NCBI GenBank assembly: GCA_044425705.1
Contig: JAWXVD010000021.1
Span: 1 to 35,130, forward strand
Reading direction: 5' to 3'
Length of the DNA: 35,130 nucleotides
From: JAWXVD01 sp044425705
GTDB lineage: Bacteria > Bacillota > Clostridia > Lachnospirales > Lachnospiraceae
Under the pieces are notes generated by a model, which saw only the letters and a program-made list of their open reading frames with translations, had not been told where the DNA came from and did not search any database. Positions within the stretch are counted from its first letter, which is position 1. The number at the start of each line of letters is the position of its first letter. Shown here in pieces: positions 25,500 to 34,067 of this stretch. The translations under genes and the position numbers were made by a program.

Positions 25500-26138
25500 T
25501 TATTCACCCAACAAATCTTGCATCTTTTTGATTAAAGACTGAAAATCTTCTTCTTTCATATTTCCCGTTTGCATCAAATACATATAGTCATAATAACTAG
25601 GAAGTGTTGGCAATCCTAATAATTCCATAGCAAATGCATGGGCTGCCACTTCACAACCTCGATTAATTTTGCAATATTTTTTCATTCCCAAGAATGAAAA
25701 TCTTTCTACCTTTGGCAAATCATCTAGGATAGAAATCTTATTTTTATATTCCCAGAAATGATAGAACTCATGCGCCAAATGCACATGTAGTGCTTCTTCA
25801 TAAGTAAGACTAATTCCATTCCAGTGACTAAACTTTGCTAGTTGTTCAATGGATTCTGTGTAAATTTCCACTTCACATTCACTTTTACTCATAGTTACTT
25901 GTCCACGAAGTATGACACCATAGCTTTTTTTGCCAGATTTAGAATATTTAATTTTGATACCATATTCTTTATAAAGCTCTTCTATATCTTGCCCAGCAAA
26001 TTTCTGTGCAATTTCTTTTCCCTTGGCTAAGGGTAAGTCAACATATTGACTTAATTTATCTTTTTCTATTTTGTGATACAAAAGATCATTTGACAATTCA
26101 CATAACGCTAAGGCTCTCACATCCATTTCAATAACCAT
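25500..26138 (-). CDS. Putative HExxH zinc metalloprotease-like protein (ImmA/IrrE-like motif)
   Basis: Not assigned to a known family with confidence. The protein (about 212 residues) has a zinc-protease motif: H124, E125 and H128 in HLAHEFYHFW (numbered from the upstream GTG), with a likely third ligand E164 in RGCEVAAHAFAMELLG 36 residues on. This gluzincin-like layout resembles ImmA/IrrE and related predicted peptidases. No signal peptide or membrane helix. I start at ATG 26138; a GTG one codon earlier and an ATG at 26126 are alternatives. It begins about 11 bases after the hydantoinase-like gene stop, and the RBS overlaps that stop, so the two are cotranscribed. It could process a partner protein or be an inactive binding scaffold. 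Confidence 0.7.
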   Translation of the reverse strand: MVIEMDVRALALCELSNDLLYHKIEKDKLSQYVDLPLAKGKEIAQKFAGQDIEELYKEYGIKIKYSKSGKKSYGVILRGQVTMSKSECEVEIYTESIEQLAKFSHWNGISLTYEEALHVHLAHEFYHFWEYKNKISILDDLPKVERFSFLGMKKYCKINRGCEVAAHAFAMELLGLPTLPSYYDYMYLMQTGNMKEEDFQSLIKKMQDLLGE

Positions 26139-26149
26139 CACTTTCTTAC

Positions 26150-28288
26150 CTATTTTTTAAATGCCACTACTAAAATTTCATCCTCTGGAGTTAACATTTC
26201 TGTTTCTAAATCGAAGATAGAATATAATTGTTCAGCTGTTTGCATCCCTGTTAAATCAAGCATTTTTTCTTTATAGAATACAAATACCTTTGGAATGGTT
26301 GCATTAGCATCTGAATAAGTCGTATTCTCTTCTAAGAATTGTGGTAGCAATGCACTTTTTGAAGCTTTTTTCATTAAAATATGGGTTGCCTTTTCTTTTC
26401 TAAGACGTACTACACCTTCTCGATCTAATACGGCAATTGCTTGTTGTTTTACTTTAAATAATCCAAATTTTTTCTTTTCTTGAATACTTTCAAACAAATT
26501 CCAACGGCCTGTACCACAGATGAATTTCGTCTCTTCCTTTTGTGCACTCATAGAATCTGCTGCAATTTCTTGCAACGCTTCTGTATCTAATGCATCTGCT
26601 CCTAAGTCCTTTTGCCTGAATTCTGTTGCTCCAGTAGCAATAGCACGTAAAATATTCTTTTGAGAATCAATTTCAATAGAAACATCTACTGTCTCTTCGT
26701 TTGCTCCCGAAAGTACAATCCGTTCTATTATATCAGCACGAATTTTCTTAATATCCTCTTCTCCTGGATTCATAACCGTTCTTTCTAATTGTTCCCTTAC
26801 CATAGCAAGTGCTACACCAATTGTTGAAATATATGGTGCATTTTTTGCCATTTGACTTTTTACCTTTAATTTTTCAGCCAATGAATTGACAATAACAGCA
26901 CCACTTCCACCGCCACCAACAAGAGAAATAAAGGAACGATCTAATTCATATTCATCAATCAAATCTTCTACTACCACTGCTAATTTACTCATGGCCAAAT
27001 CCATCACCTTACGAGCCGCTTCTTCTGCTGATAAGCCAACATGTTTTCCAAGAATTTCCCAAGCCGCCTTGTTGCTTTCTGGTACACCGTATGCATAATC
27101 ACCTTCTGGTACATATCCCAATAAGTTTGCTACGCCTGCAAGAGTATATGAATAAGCATCTCCATTGGATGTTACCATAGTTGCATATTCACAAGGATCA
27201 CCTGATCTTGGACTGACCAATACCACTTCACCATTTGTTATTTTACCAACTGGAGCAAAGCATTCATAATCTTTTCCTGCAATATGAGCGCTTCTTGGTC
27301 CAACATCTACGATTTTTCCATCTTGAATTCTAATCATACTTCCACCTGCAACACCTAATGTACGTACATCAAGACTTTGCAAGTATGTTTTGTGTCCTCC
27401 AACTTGGGCATATTTTATCATTACTTTTCCGTTTTTGATTACACTGATATCAACGCTAGTTCCACCTGCTTCAAAGAAAATTCCATCTGAAACCTTCTCA
27501 TACATAAGGGCACCTGCTACACCTGCTGCAAGTCCTGATAACATGGTTAAAATAGGACGATTTCTAACTTCCTCTATGCTCATAACACCGCCGTCACAAC
27601 GCATAATCATTAAGTTTGATTCAATTTTTGTATCACGAACCGCTTGTTCTGTCATATTAGCAGTTTCCATCATCTTTGGAATCAAGCTAGCATTCACAAC
27701 GGCTGTACGAGTACGCATTTTCAACCCGTATAATTGACTAATCTCGTGACCACCAGTAGCATAAAGGCCTTTTTCTTTCGCGACTTCTGTGACACGCAAT
27801 TCATTTTCTGGATTATCTACACTAAAGGCTTCACTGGCTACAATTACCTGTGCGCCATTTTCTTCTAATTCACTTACTGCTTCTTTAATTACATCATCTG
27901 TTAATGTTTTACTATCTCGAAACGTATGCACACTTTTCAAATATTTCTTTGGTGCTAATTCAATATCTTCTACTGCTGTTTCCCCTTTAGCTCCTCTAGC
28001 ATCAAAACCCGTAGCCATTCCCAAAATTCCTACACTTGCCACGTCCCCTTCAAGAAGTGCATTGGTTGCTTGTGTGGTTCCATGGGCAATAAAAGTAACA
28101 TTTTCCGGCTTAATTTCATACTCTTCCATAAGAGATGAAATAATTTTTACAACACCGTGTGCAACTCCTTCTTCATGGGTTGTTGGAATCTTTCTTTTTG
28201 CCATTACTTCATATGTTTCACTGTCAATGATAACTGCATCTGTAAATGTACCACCAACATCAATACCAATTCTAACCTTTTTATCCAT
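26150..28288 (-). CDS. Hydantoinase/oxoprolinase-like protein (HyuA family), no HyuB partner
   Basis: Probable ATP-dependent amidohydrolase or related acetate/sugar-kinase-fold enzyme acting on a cyclic amide or ketone. From ATG 28288 it is 712 residues; AGG lies seven bases upstream, and the in-frame GTG at 28303 is less likely. Domains: Hydant_A_N (about 5-185; phosphate loop GIDVGGTFTDAVIID and AHGTTQATNALLEG), Hydantoinase_A (about 200-490; GIFFEAGGTSVDISVIK and SLVGGGGSGAVIVNSLAEK), and a C-terminal extension of about 200 residues I cannot name. No HyuB gene follows, unlike classical hydantoinases. It lies between a permease gene and an HExxH gene. The substrate is unknown. Confidence 0.85.
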   Translation of the reverse strand: MDKKVRIGIDVGGTFTDAVIIDSETYEVMAKRKIPTTHEEGVAHGVVKIISSLMEEYEIKPENVTFIAHGTTQATNALLEGDVASVGILGMATGFDARGAKGETAVEDIELAPKKYLKSVHTFRDSKTLTDDVIKEAVSELEENGAQVIVASEAFSVDNPENELRVTEVAKEKGLYATGGHEISQLYGLKMRTRTAVVNASLIPKMMETANMTEQAVRDTKIESNLMIMRCDGGVMSIEEVRNRPILTMLSGLAAGVAGALMYEKVSDGIFFEAGGTSVDISVIKNGKVMIKYAQVGGHKTYLQSLDVRTLGVAGGSMIRIQDGKIVDVGPRSAHIAGKDYECFAPVGKITNGEVVLVSPRSGDPCEYATMVTSNGDAYSYTLAGVANLLGYVPEGDYAYGVPESNKAAWEILGKHVGLSAEEAARKVMDLAMSKLAVVVEDLIDEYELDRSFISLVGGGGSGAVIVNSLAEKLKVKSQMAKNAPYISTIGVALAMVREQLERTVMNPGEEDIKKIRADIIERIVLSGANEETVDVSIEIDSQKNILRAIATGATEFRQKDLGADALDTEALQEIAADSMSAQKEETKFICGTGRWNLFESIQEKKKFGLFKVKQQAIAVLDREGVVRLRKEKATHILMKKASKSALLPQFLEENTTYSDANATIPKVFVFYKEKMLDLTGMQTAEQLYSIFDLETEMLTPEDEILVVAFKK

Positions 28289-28318
28289 TCTAATACCTAT
28301 CACTTTCTCTCAGTCTGG

Positions 28319-28358
28319 CAATTTGTAGCCCTTTCATTTGTGAAAGGGCTACAAATTG
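28319..28358 (-). promoter_or_regulatory. Perfect 18-bp stem hairpin ahead of the hydantoinase-like gene
   Basis: CAATTTGTAGCCCTTTCA pairs perfectly with its complement across a four-base loop. On the minus strand no T-run follows; GCCAGACTGAGAGAAAG follows instead, nearly matching the leader of the response regulator (19288-19304). It may be an attenuator, processing site or repeat-derived element. Confidence 0.6.
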
Positions 28359-28417
28359 CTAGTTGAAAAATCTTATTTTTTAACCTATATCCTTTTACTT
28401 TCTTTTCCTTTAAGCTG

Positions 28418-28463
28418 AAATCCCACAGACTATGCTACTATTATAACAAGGTCTGTAGGATTT
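28418..28463 (-). promoter_or_regulatory. Imperfect hairpin after the permease stop
   Basis: AAATCCCACAGAC (28418-28430) pairs with GTCTGTAGGATTT (28451-28463), one mismatch, loop of 20 bases. It starts 13 bases past the permease stop with no U-run. With the hairpin at 28319 it fills the 187-bp gap in the operon. Confidence 0.5.
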
Positions 28464-28475
28464 GTAATCATAAGA

Positions 28476-29759
28476 TTAAAGTGTAATGAAGAATGATGCA
28501 ACTGCTAAACCAACAATTGTAGAAACCATAATCCAAAGGATTGTTTTCTTTAAGATTTCATTTACATCTACTTTTGTAAAATCTGATACCCAAACATTGT
28601 GAGAGTTTGTAGGATCACAAACTGCTTGTACGTTAGAGTCTAATCTTAAAGCAACCATGGCTGCAATTGGATTCATTCCAGATGCTGCTAATAATGCTAC
28701 GATTCCACTTCCAAGTCCCCATACATTAAGTGGTCCACGATAAATAGCAAGGATACTTAATAAACCGAATACTAATACGAACATAATTGCACTCTTTGGA
28801 AGAATTGCAGTGATCAATGGTTGAAGAACTGCTGATACTTCTGCCGACATAACTGAATTTAACACCATACCGATACCACTCATTAATGCAATCGCACCTG
28901 CTGTATCTTGAATGCCTTCAATAAATGCACCTGATACAACTTGAACAATGTTTTTAGGTGTTGATAAAATTAATGTAATTACGATACCAATTAAAATTGA
29001 AGTTACTAATGATAATGAGAATACAAATACTAATACTACTGGAATAACTGGACTAATTAAAGCAATTGTTCTTACATTCTTTTCTGAGCTCACTTCTGAA
29101 GAAGGCATAGCCCATGCTTTACGTGTTTTTCCGCCTTTTAAGATTGAATATGAAATCCAAGCTACTGCTACAATAATTAATGGAAGTCCACACATCCAAG
29201 AATATGATGTAACTGTTTCAAGTGGAAGACCTAAGGTATCAATATATACACCTAAGGTACCAACACTAAATGTAACACCAATACCATTTGATAAAATAAG
29301 TACAACGCCCGCTACTAATGGTGAAACACCTGCTGAAATCATAATTGGAATAATGATTGTACCAACAAGGATTACCATACCTAAACCATTTGATGCTGCA
29401 AAGATTATTGAGCATACTGTTAAAAATGCCAATGCGATTGGAAGTGGTTTGTCACCAGCTAATTCTGCTGCTTTACGAATCATCGTATGTGTAATACCCA
29501 CTTTTGTCAGTAATTTACCGAACCAACCACCATAAATGATACCCGCGATTGCTGTGCTCATTCTCATAGCACCACTTTCAATTACTGTACCTGCAATTGT
29601 TGTTACACTAGAATCTGAAGAAACTAATGGAATACCTGCTACTGCTGCAATTCCGATTGCCATAATAGGCAATGCTAAAATTGTTGGTAATTTACGTGTC
29701 ATCATTAATGCCACGCATGCTGCAAAGATTAAGAAAATACCGATTGCTTGAAAAATCAT
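28476..29759 (-). CDS. Ion-transporter-superfamily permease (GntP/CitMHS-like)
   Basis: Inner-membrane carrier, 427 residues, with about eleven predicted helices and two re-entrant-type loops. SNGLGMVILVGTIIIPIMIS and SNGIGVTFSVGTLGVYIDTL in the first half, and LDSNVQAVCDPTNSHNVWVS near the C-terminus, are typical of this superfamily's substrate and cation sites. It is most like proton- or sodium-coupled carboxylate carriers (GntP, CitMHS or related groups); the exact family is uncertain. RBS AGGAGGG. It lies between the FAD oxidoreductase gene and the hydantoinase-like gene and probably imports their substrate, likely a small organic anion. Confidence 0.8.
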   Translation of the reverse strand: MIFQAIGIFLIFAACVALMMTRKLPTILALPIMAIGIAAVAGIPLVSSDSSVTTIAGTVIESGAMRMSTAIAGIIYGGWFGKLLTKVGITHTMIRKAAELAGDKPLPIALAFLTVCSIIFAASNGLGMVILVGTIIIPIMISAGVSPLVAGVVLILSNGIGVTFSVGTLGVYIDTLGLPLETVTSYSWMCGLPLIIVAVAWISYSILKGGKTRKAWAMPSSEVSSEKNVRTIALISPVIPVVLVFVFSLSLVTSILIGIVITLILSTPKNIVQVVSGAFIEGIQDTAGAIALMSGIGMVLNSVMSAEVSAVLQPLITAILPKSAIMFVLVFGLLSILAIYRGPLNVWGLGSGIVALLAASGMNPIAAMVALRLDSNVQAVCDPTNSHNVWVSDFTKVDVNEILKKTILWIMVSTIVGLAVASFFITL

Positions 29760-29827
29760 TGTAATACCCTCCTACATGTGTTTGTTTTGTTTTTTGTTTC
29801 TATCTCAAGGCTTCTGCCTTAGATTCA

Positions 29828-31192
29828 TTACTCTAAATATGCTTTTTGTTCTTTTAATTTATTTCGTAACTCTGCTATATCAATTTGTGAAGTATTTCCA
29901 CTTTCAATGGCCATTGTAGCTGCAATCCCTGCTGCCTGACCAAGTGCTCCAACCGTTGGCGTTGTTCGTATGGCCGCCTGGGCTTCGAACGTAGTTGAAA
30001 TACATCTTCCTGTTACAATTAGATTTTCAATTTCTTCACACACCATTGTGCCATAAGGAATTGAATAGTAACTTCCTGGCTCACTCATAAATGTGCTCAT
30101 GGTTCCTTCACCTTTTGGATTATGAATATCAATTGGATATCCAGAATGTGCGATGGTATCTGAAAATTCTTTTCGTACAAGAATATCTTCTGCCGATAAT
30201 ATGTAAGATCCAACTAATTGCCTAGAACTACGAATTCCTACAGAAGGTCCTGTGAATTCTAATAATGCATGTTCAAAACCAGGTGCATGCTTCCGTAAAA
30301 AAACATCTAATTCTGCTGCCTGTTTTCTTCCAATATGCTCCGCTTCACTTAAACTAGCTGCATCTGTTGCATCATGGTCAATAATTCTGGTGGTGTTAAT
30401 GATGTATTCTCCCTCACGTCCGGTCCCAAACATCAATACATTTTCACGTTGAATACTTAAATTTCCTGCTGCTTTTTCTTCCTTAAATTCTTCATCAAAA
30501 CCTTCTAAATCCACAGGTATAGGTTGACTGAAAATCTCAAAATGTGGTGCAATATGTGGGAATTTATCTGGATTAGACATGACATATTCTTTCAATACTT
30601 TTGTGTCTACATCACAATACTTCATTTTTAATGTAAGTGGTTGAGAGGCTCCATCTTCAGGTCTACCTTTTACCATGGGTGCTCCTGACCAAGTTGCGAT
30701 ATCCCCATCTCCACTGGCATCAATATAAATTTTACCCGACACTGTATTAAGTCCATCTTTGTTGCAAACGGTTAAACCTGTAATCTTACTGGCTTCCGTC
30801 TGTACCGCACCTACTGCTGTATGGAATAATACTGTACAACCAGCTTCTGCCAGCATTTCATCCATAACTAGTTTCATTCCTTCTGATACGAAAGGTGTAA
30901 TCGTCCGCGTATACTGTTTGCTATCAAGTACATGCCCTACTGAATATCCACCTGCAATCAACCTATCGACCAATTCCTGCATAACACCTTGTATTACTTG
31001 CTTATCTCCTGCATGAAATGTCATCATAGGACCTACACCACAACCAGTCAACGTACCGCCCAAATATCCATTTTGCTCTAACACTAAGGTAGTTGCTCCG
31101 TTTCTCGCAGCTGAAAGTGCTGCCGCAAATCCTGACACCCCTCCACCGATTACAACTACATCAAATTGATTTTCATAAATCATTTTTTTCAT
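29828..31192 (-). CDS. FAD-dependent oxidoreductase (FAD_oxidored/PF12831-type)
   Basis: Cytoplasmic flavoenzyme of 454 residues, first gene of the operon. The N-terminal Rossmann motif VVVIGGGVSGFAAALSAARN and the following VLEQNGYLGGTLTGCGVGPM are the FAD_oxidored signature. DASGDGDIATWSGAPM (about 157-172) and the C-terminal CEEIENLIVTGRCISTTFEA, then RTTPTVGALGQAAG, complete the FAD fold. The electron acceptor and substrate are unknown. Strong AAGGAGG site. Divergent from the second RpiR gene; its promoter has an RpiR-type operator just upstream of the -35 box. It may oxidise or reduce the compound handled by the linked permease and hydantoinase-like enzyme. Confidence 0.88.
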   Translation of the reverse strand: MKKMIYENQFDVVVIGGGVSGFAAALSAARNGATTLVLEQNGYLGGTLTGCGVGPMMTFHAGDKQVIQGVMQELVDRLIAGGYSVGHVLDSKQYTRTITPFVSEGMKLVMDEMLAEAGCTVLFHTAVGAVQTEASKITGLTVCNKDGLNTVSGKIYIDASGDGDIATWSGAPMVKGRPEDGASQPLTLKMKYCDVDTKVLKEYVMSNPDKFPHIAPHFEIFSQPIPVDLEGFDEEFKEEKAAGNLSIQRENVLMFGTGREGEYIINTTRIIDHDATDAASLSEAEHIGRKQAAELDVFLRKHAPGFEHALLEFTGPSVGIRSSRQLVGSYILSAEDILVRKEFSDTIAHSGYPIDIHNPKGEGTMSTFMSEPGSYYSIPYGTMVCEEIENLIVTGRCISTTFEAQAAIRTTPTVGALGQAAGIAATMAIESGNTSQIDIAELRNKLKEQKAYLE

Positions 31193-31298
31193 TGTATTGT
31201 TTTCCTCCTTCCAATTTTTTGTAATATTTTTATAGGATTCACAGTATGATTCTTAAAAAAATATTATATTTCACAAACATTTTCATTAACTAATACAA

Positions 31299-31327
31299 AT
31301 ACTATCATCTTTTTCAAAAACTGTCAA
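31299..31327 (-). promoter_or_regulatory. Promoter of the FAD-oxidoreductase operon
   Basis: On the minus strand a perfect TTGACA (31327-31322), a 17-base spacer and TAGTAT (31304-31299), giving a leader of about 100 bases. Confidence 0.65.
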
Positions 31328-31333
31328 TTGTAT

Positions 31334-31348
31334 TGAAAATTATTTTTA
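31334..31348. promoter_or_regulatory. Candidate RpiR operator at the FAD-oxidoreductase promoter
   Basis: TGAAAATTATTTTTA, identical except at the centre to 3732-3746. It lies seven bases upstream of the -35 box at 31322-31327, a position that fits activation or weak repression. The rest of the 422-bp gap holds the rightward promoter and AT-rich sequence. Confidence 0.55.
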
Positions 31349-31427
31349 ACCAAAATTACATGACTGTTTTTGTTGATTTTTTACAAAATTTATTATTTTT
31401 AGACCATTTCTTATTATTAAAGTTTGG

Positions 31428-31456
31428 TTGCGTTTCTAAATTCCCCGTGCTATACT
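31428..31456 (+). promoter_or_regulatory. Candidate promoter of the second RpiR gene
   Basis: TTGCGT (31428-31433), a 17-base spacer and TATACT (31451-31456). It leaves a leader of about 150 bases in which I see no clear structure. Confidence 0.5.
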
Positions 31457-31614
31457 GATTAAATCAGCAAGGTGAAATTTGTAACACTCTCATAATTATT
31501 GCTTCCTATCATTCAAAACTACTTTGTTGAGAGAATAGGATAGCTCTACTCAGAAAAATACCATGATTTATCTTAAGATATATATTATATTTTATGCACA
31601 GTAAGGAGAAGCAT

Positions 31615-32472
31615 ATGCCTCACATAGTCGTAACCAAAATCCAATCCATGCAACAAAGTTTAACCGTTAGTGAAAATGAAATCGCGCAATATGTTATTCA
31701 TAATATTGATGATGTAGTCACTAGTACCATTACAGCTATGGCAAAAAGTACTGGTACATCAGAAGCAAGTATTAATAGATTCTGTAAAAAAATAGGATAT
31801 AAGGGATTTAATAGCTTTAAGATTGCTCTCGCACAAGAAAGTTATTATAAGACTATGAATGAAAATAACAGCGAAAAACACAATGACAGTTTAGTTTCAA
31901 GTGTCAGTCATGATTATCGCCAAATGCTTGTGAACACAAGTGCTATGTTAGATGAAGATATTGTCGGTTATGCTGCCAATGCAATCAATAAAGCGGAGCA
32001 TGTTTTCATTTTTGCTACCCCTACAACTTCCTTGGTTGCTCAAGAATTTGAATTCAAATTAAACATGACTGGAATATTTGCAAAAACATCTATAGATATT
32101 TCATTTATGCGTGTTGCTATCAACAATATGACTGCAGATGATTTAGTTATCATCATTGCACCAACAGTTTTGAATAATGATTTATACCAGATTCTTGCTT
32201 TATGCAAGGATAGAGATGCTACAATTGTTACAATCACTAGCTCCGACAGTCCAAAGCTAGTAGGATTATCAAATTATAAATTTATTATCAGCGATAAAAT
32301 TTCTACCAAACACTCTGTTTCACTATCTAACAACTTAGTTTATCTCTATGTCATAGATGTGATTTATTGTTCCTTATTAAATCAAAGTAAAGAGCGCAAA
32401 AGAAGACGGCTGAATAATAATATCGCTTTATCTAGCCTGTCAGCTACACAAGATCTTTATTATAACGTGTAA
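31615..32472 (+). CDS. RpiR-family transcriptional regulator with SIS-like domain
   Basis: Second RpiR-type regulator in the window, 285 residues from the ATG at 31615. GGAG lies six bases upstream; an ATG at 31594 lies upstream of that site. HTH_6 domain at about 1-78 (recognition helix near TSEASINRFCKKIGYKGF) and a SIS-like domain (about 105-240; HVFIFATPTTSLVAQEFEFK). The glycine-rich phosphosugar loop of typical SIS domains is replaced by ATPTTSLVA, so the ligand may not be a sugar phosphate. The HTH resembles that of the protein at 3982-4842, and both genes sit beside matching palindromes. It is divergent from the FAD-oxidoreductase operon, its likely target. Confidence 0.88.
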   Translation: MPHIVVTKIQSMQQSLTVSENEIAQYVIHNIDDVVTSTITAMAKSTGTSEASINRFCKKIGYKGFNSFKIALAQESYYKTMNENNSEKHNDSLVSSVSHDYRQMLVNTSAMLDEDIVGYAANAINKAEHVFIFATPTTSLVAQEFEFKLNMTGIFAKTSIDISFMRVAINNMTADDLVIIIAPTVLNNDLYQILALCKDRDATIVTITSSDSPKLVGLSNYKFIISDKISTKHSVSLSNNLVYLYVIDVIYCSLLNQSKERKRRRLNNNIALSSLSATQDLYYNV

Positions 32473-32490
32473 ATAACAGTTCCACCATGC

Positions 32491-32547
32491 AAAAAGAAGA
32501 ATAGAAATTGACATAACCGTTTACTGTCAATTTCTATTCTTCTTTTT
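32491..32547. terminator. Bidirectional terminator between second RpiR gene and second MATE gene
   Basis: A perfect 23-bp stem: AAAAAGAAGAATAGAAATTG plus ACA (32491-32513) pairs with 32525-32547, loop of 11 bases, T-run on each outgoing strand. It serves both convergent genes. Confidence 0.92.
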
Positions 32548-32572
32548 TATATGGCACTCTGCCACATGTCTA

Positions 32573-33919
32573 TTATCTATTTTCAAATCCATTTCTCGTA
32601 ACTCTTAAATAATATACTAACAATACAATCCAACATAATGACCATGAAATTGGGTAAGATACATATAGCGTTTCCAAAGAACGAAACTGCGTAAATACCC
32701 CAAATATCCAAATCACTCTAAACCCACATACTCCGATTACCGTAATAATCATAGGACCTAATGAACGTCCTACTCCACGCAGGAAACCTGTTGTGGTATC
32801 CATTAGCCCACAAGAAAAGTAAATCATACAAAAAATAGTAAGACGATTGATACCGATTGCTATGGCTTCTGGATCTGTGGTATATAAACCAATTAATTGT
32901 TCTCCGAAGATCCTAAATGTAGTACTCATCACCACTGCAATGACTACTACAATCCCATAGCCACAATATAAATTTTTACGAATTCTGTCATATTGTTTTG
33001 CCCCTTTATTTTGTCCAGCAAATGTAATCACCGATTGCTGCACGCAATTAATTCCTGTATACAAGAAACCTTCCAAACTTGCAGACGCTGCATTTCCAGC
33101 CATAGCAACTGAACCAAAACTATTAATTGATGATTGAATCAACACATTAGAGAAAGCAAAAATTGTAGTTTGCAAGCCTGCTGGAAGTCCCACTTTTATA
33201 ATTTTAATTGCCTGCTCTTTATGAATGTAAAGCTTAGACCACTGTAATTTTAACGAGCCTTCACTGTTCAACAAGCATCTAATAATCAAGCATACGGAAA
33301 TGCCTTGAGAAATAATTGTCGCCAATGCAACTCCTGCTACATCCATCTGTAGCGGTACCACGAAAATTAAATTCAAAATCACATTGATAATTCCTGCAAT
33401 TCCAAGATATCGTAACGGCCTTTTCGTATCTCCCGTAGCTCTAAGAATAGCTGCACTAAAATTATAAACCAAATTAAAAGTCATCCCTAGAAAAATAATG
33501 CGCATATAAATAATCGCTTGTTCAATCACATCATCTGGAGTAGCCATCATAACTAACAGGCTAGGGGTTACAAGAATTCCCACTATCGTCAATACAAGCC
33601 CTGCCAGAATAGCAATCAGTAATGATGTATGCAATGTTTTTTGTATACTATCCTCATCTTTGGAACCAAAATATGTTGCCATCACTACATTAGTTCCTAC
33701 CGATAATCCAATCAATGCATTAATCAATAAATTGGTTAGTGACCCTGTAGAACCAACCGCCGACAAGGCTGTTGTTCCTGCAAATCTTCCTACAATAATC
33801 ACATCCACCGCATTATATAACAGCTGCAACATTCCTGTAAAAAATAATGGAATAATAAAACGTACCTGTTTCCCAACAATGGAACCTGTTGTCATGTCAA
33901 TCTGATTCTTCTTGTCCAT
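32573..33919 (-). CDS. Second MATE-family efflux protein
   Basis: 448-residue, twelve-helix MATE exporter from the ATG at 33919 (MDKKNQIDMTTGSIVGKQVR). An in-frame TTG at 33958 is less likely. The family signature is seen in MLQLLYNAVDVIIVGRFAGT and, in the second half, NCVQQSVITFAGQNKGAKQ. It differs clearly from the 23472-24839 protein and resembles the NorM/DinF-like branch common in Clostridia. It is transcribed alone behind a TTGACA promoter with a palindrome just past the predicted start point. Convergent with the second RpiR gene. Substrate unknown. Confidence 0.9.
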   Translation of the reverse strand: MDKKNQIDMTTGSIVGKQVRFIIPLFFTGMLQLLYNAVDVIIVGRFAGTTALSAVGSTGSLTNLLINALIGLSVGTNVVMATYFGSKDEDSIQKTLHTSLLIAILAGLVLTIVGILVTPSLLVMMATPDDVIEQAIIYMRIIFLGMTFNLVYNFSAAILRATGDTKRPLRYLGIAGIINVILNLIFVVPLQMDVAGVALATIISQGISVCLIIRCLLNSEGSLKLQWSKLYIHKEQAIKIIKVGLPAGLQTTIFAFSNVLIQSSINSFGSVAMAGNAASASLEGFLYTGINCVQQSVITFAGQNKGAKQYDRIRKNLYCGYGIVVVIAVVMSTTFRIFGEQLIGLYTTDPEAIAIGINRLTIFCMIYFSCGLMDTTTGFLRGVGRSLGPMIITVIGVCGFRVIWIFGVFTQFRSLETLYVSYPISWSLCWIVLLVYYLRVTRNGFENR

Positions 33920-33978
33920 ATTCTCTATCTCTTTTCCTAATCCTGTATTTTCACACAATCATAATGTATCATATCTTA

Positions 33979-33993
33979 TGAAAATAAATTTCA
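33979..33993. promoter_or_regulatory. Candidate RpiR-type operator upstream of second MATE gene
   Basis: TGAAAATAAATTTCA, a weaker member of the 15-bp near-palindrome family, immediately downstream of the predicted transcription start of the promoter at 34001-34029. It is positioned to repress the MATE gene. Confidence 0.45.
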
Positions 33994-34000
33994 TTAGCTT

Positions 34001-34029
34001 AATTTACACCTTAGAGGTGGTCTTGTCAA
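34001..34029 (-). promoter_or_regulatory. Promoter of the second MATE gene
   Basis: On the minus strand a perfect TTGACA (34029-34024), a 17-base spacer and TAAATT (34006-34001), about 80 bases before the start codon. Confidence 0.55.
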
Positions 34030-34067
34030 CTTTAAATACAGAATGTATTGGTACAATAAAATAAATA

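Noticed and set aside
27789..28328. 179-codon open frame on the plus strand
   Set aside because: Antisense to the hydantoinase-like gene; serine/threonine-rich translation without domain features.
28948..29535. 195-codon open frame on the plus strand
   Set aside because: Antisense to the permease gene, hydrophobic and low-complexity translation, no RBS; a shadow of biased codon use.
33919..33958. TTG start of the second MATE gene at 33958
   Set aside because: The extra residues CENTGLGKEIEN are not typical of MATE proteins, and an ATG follows in frame at 33919.
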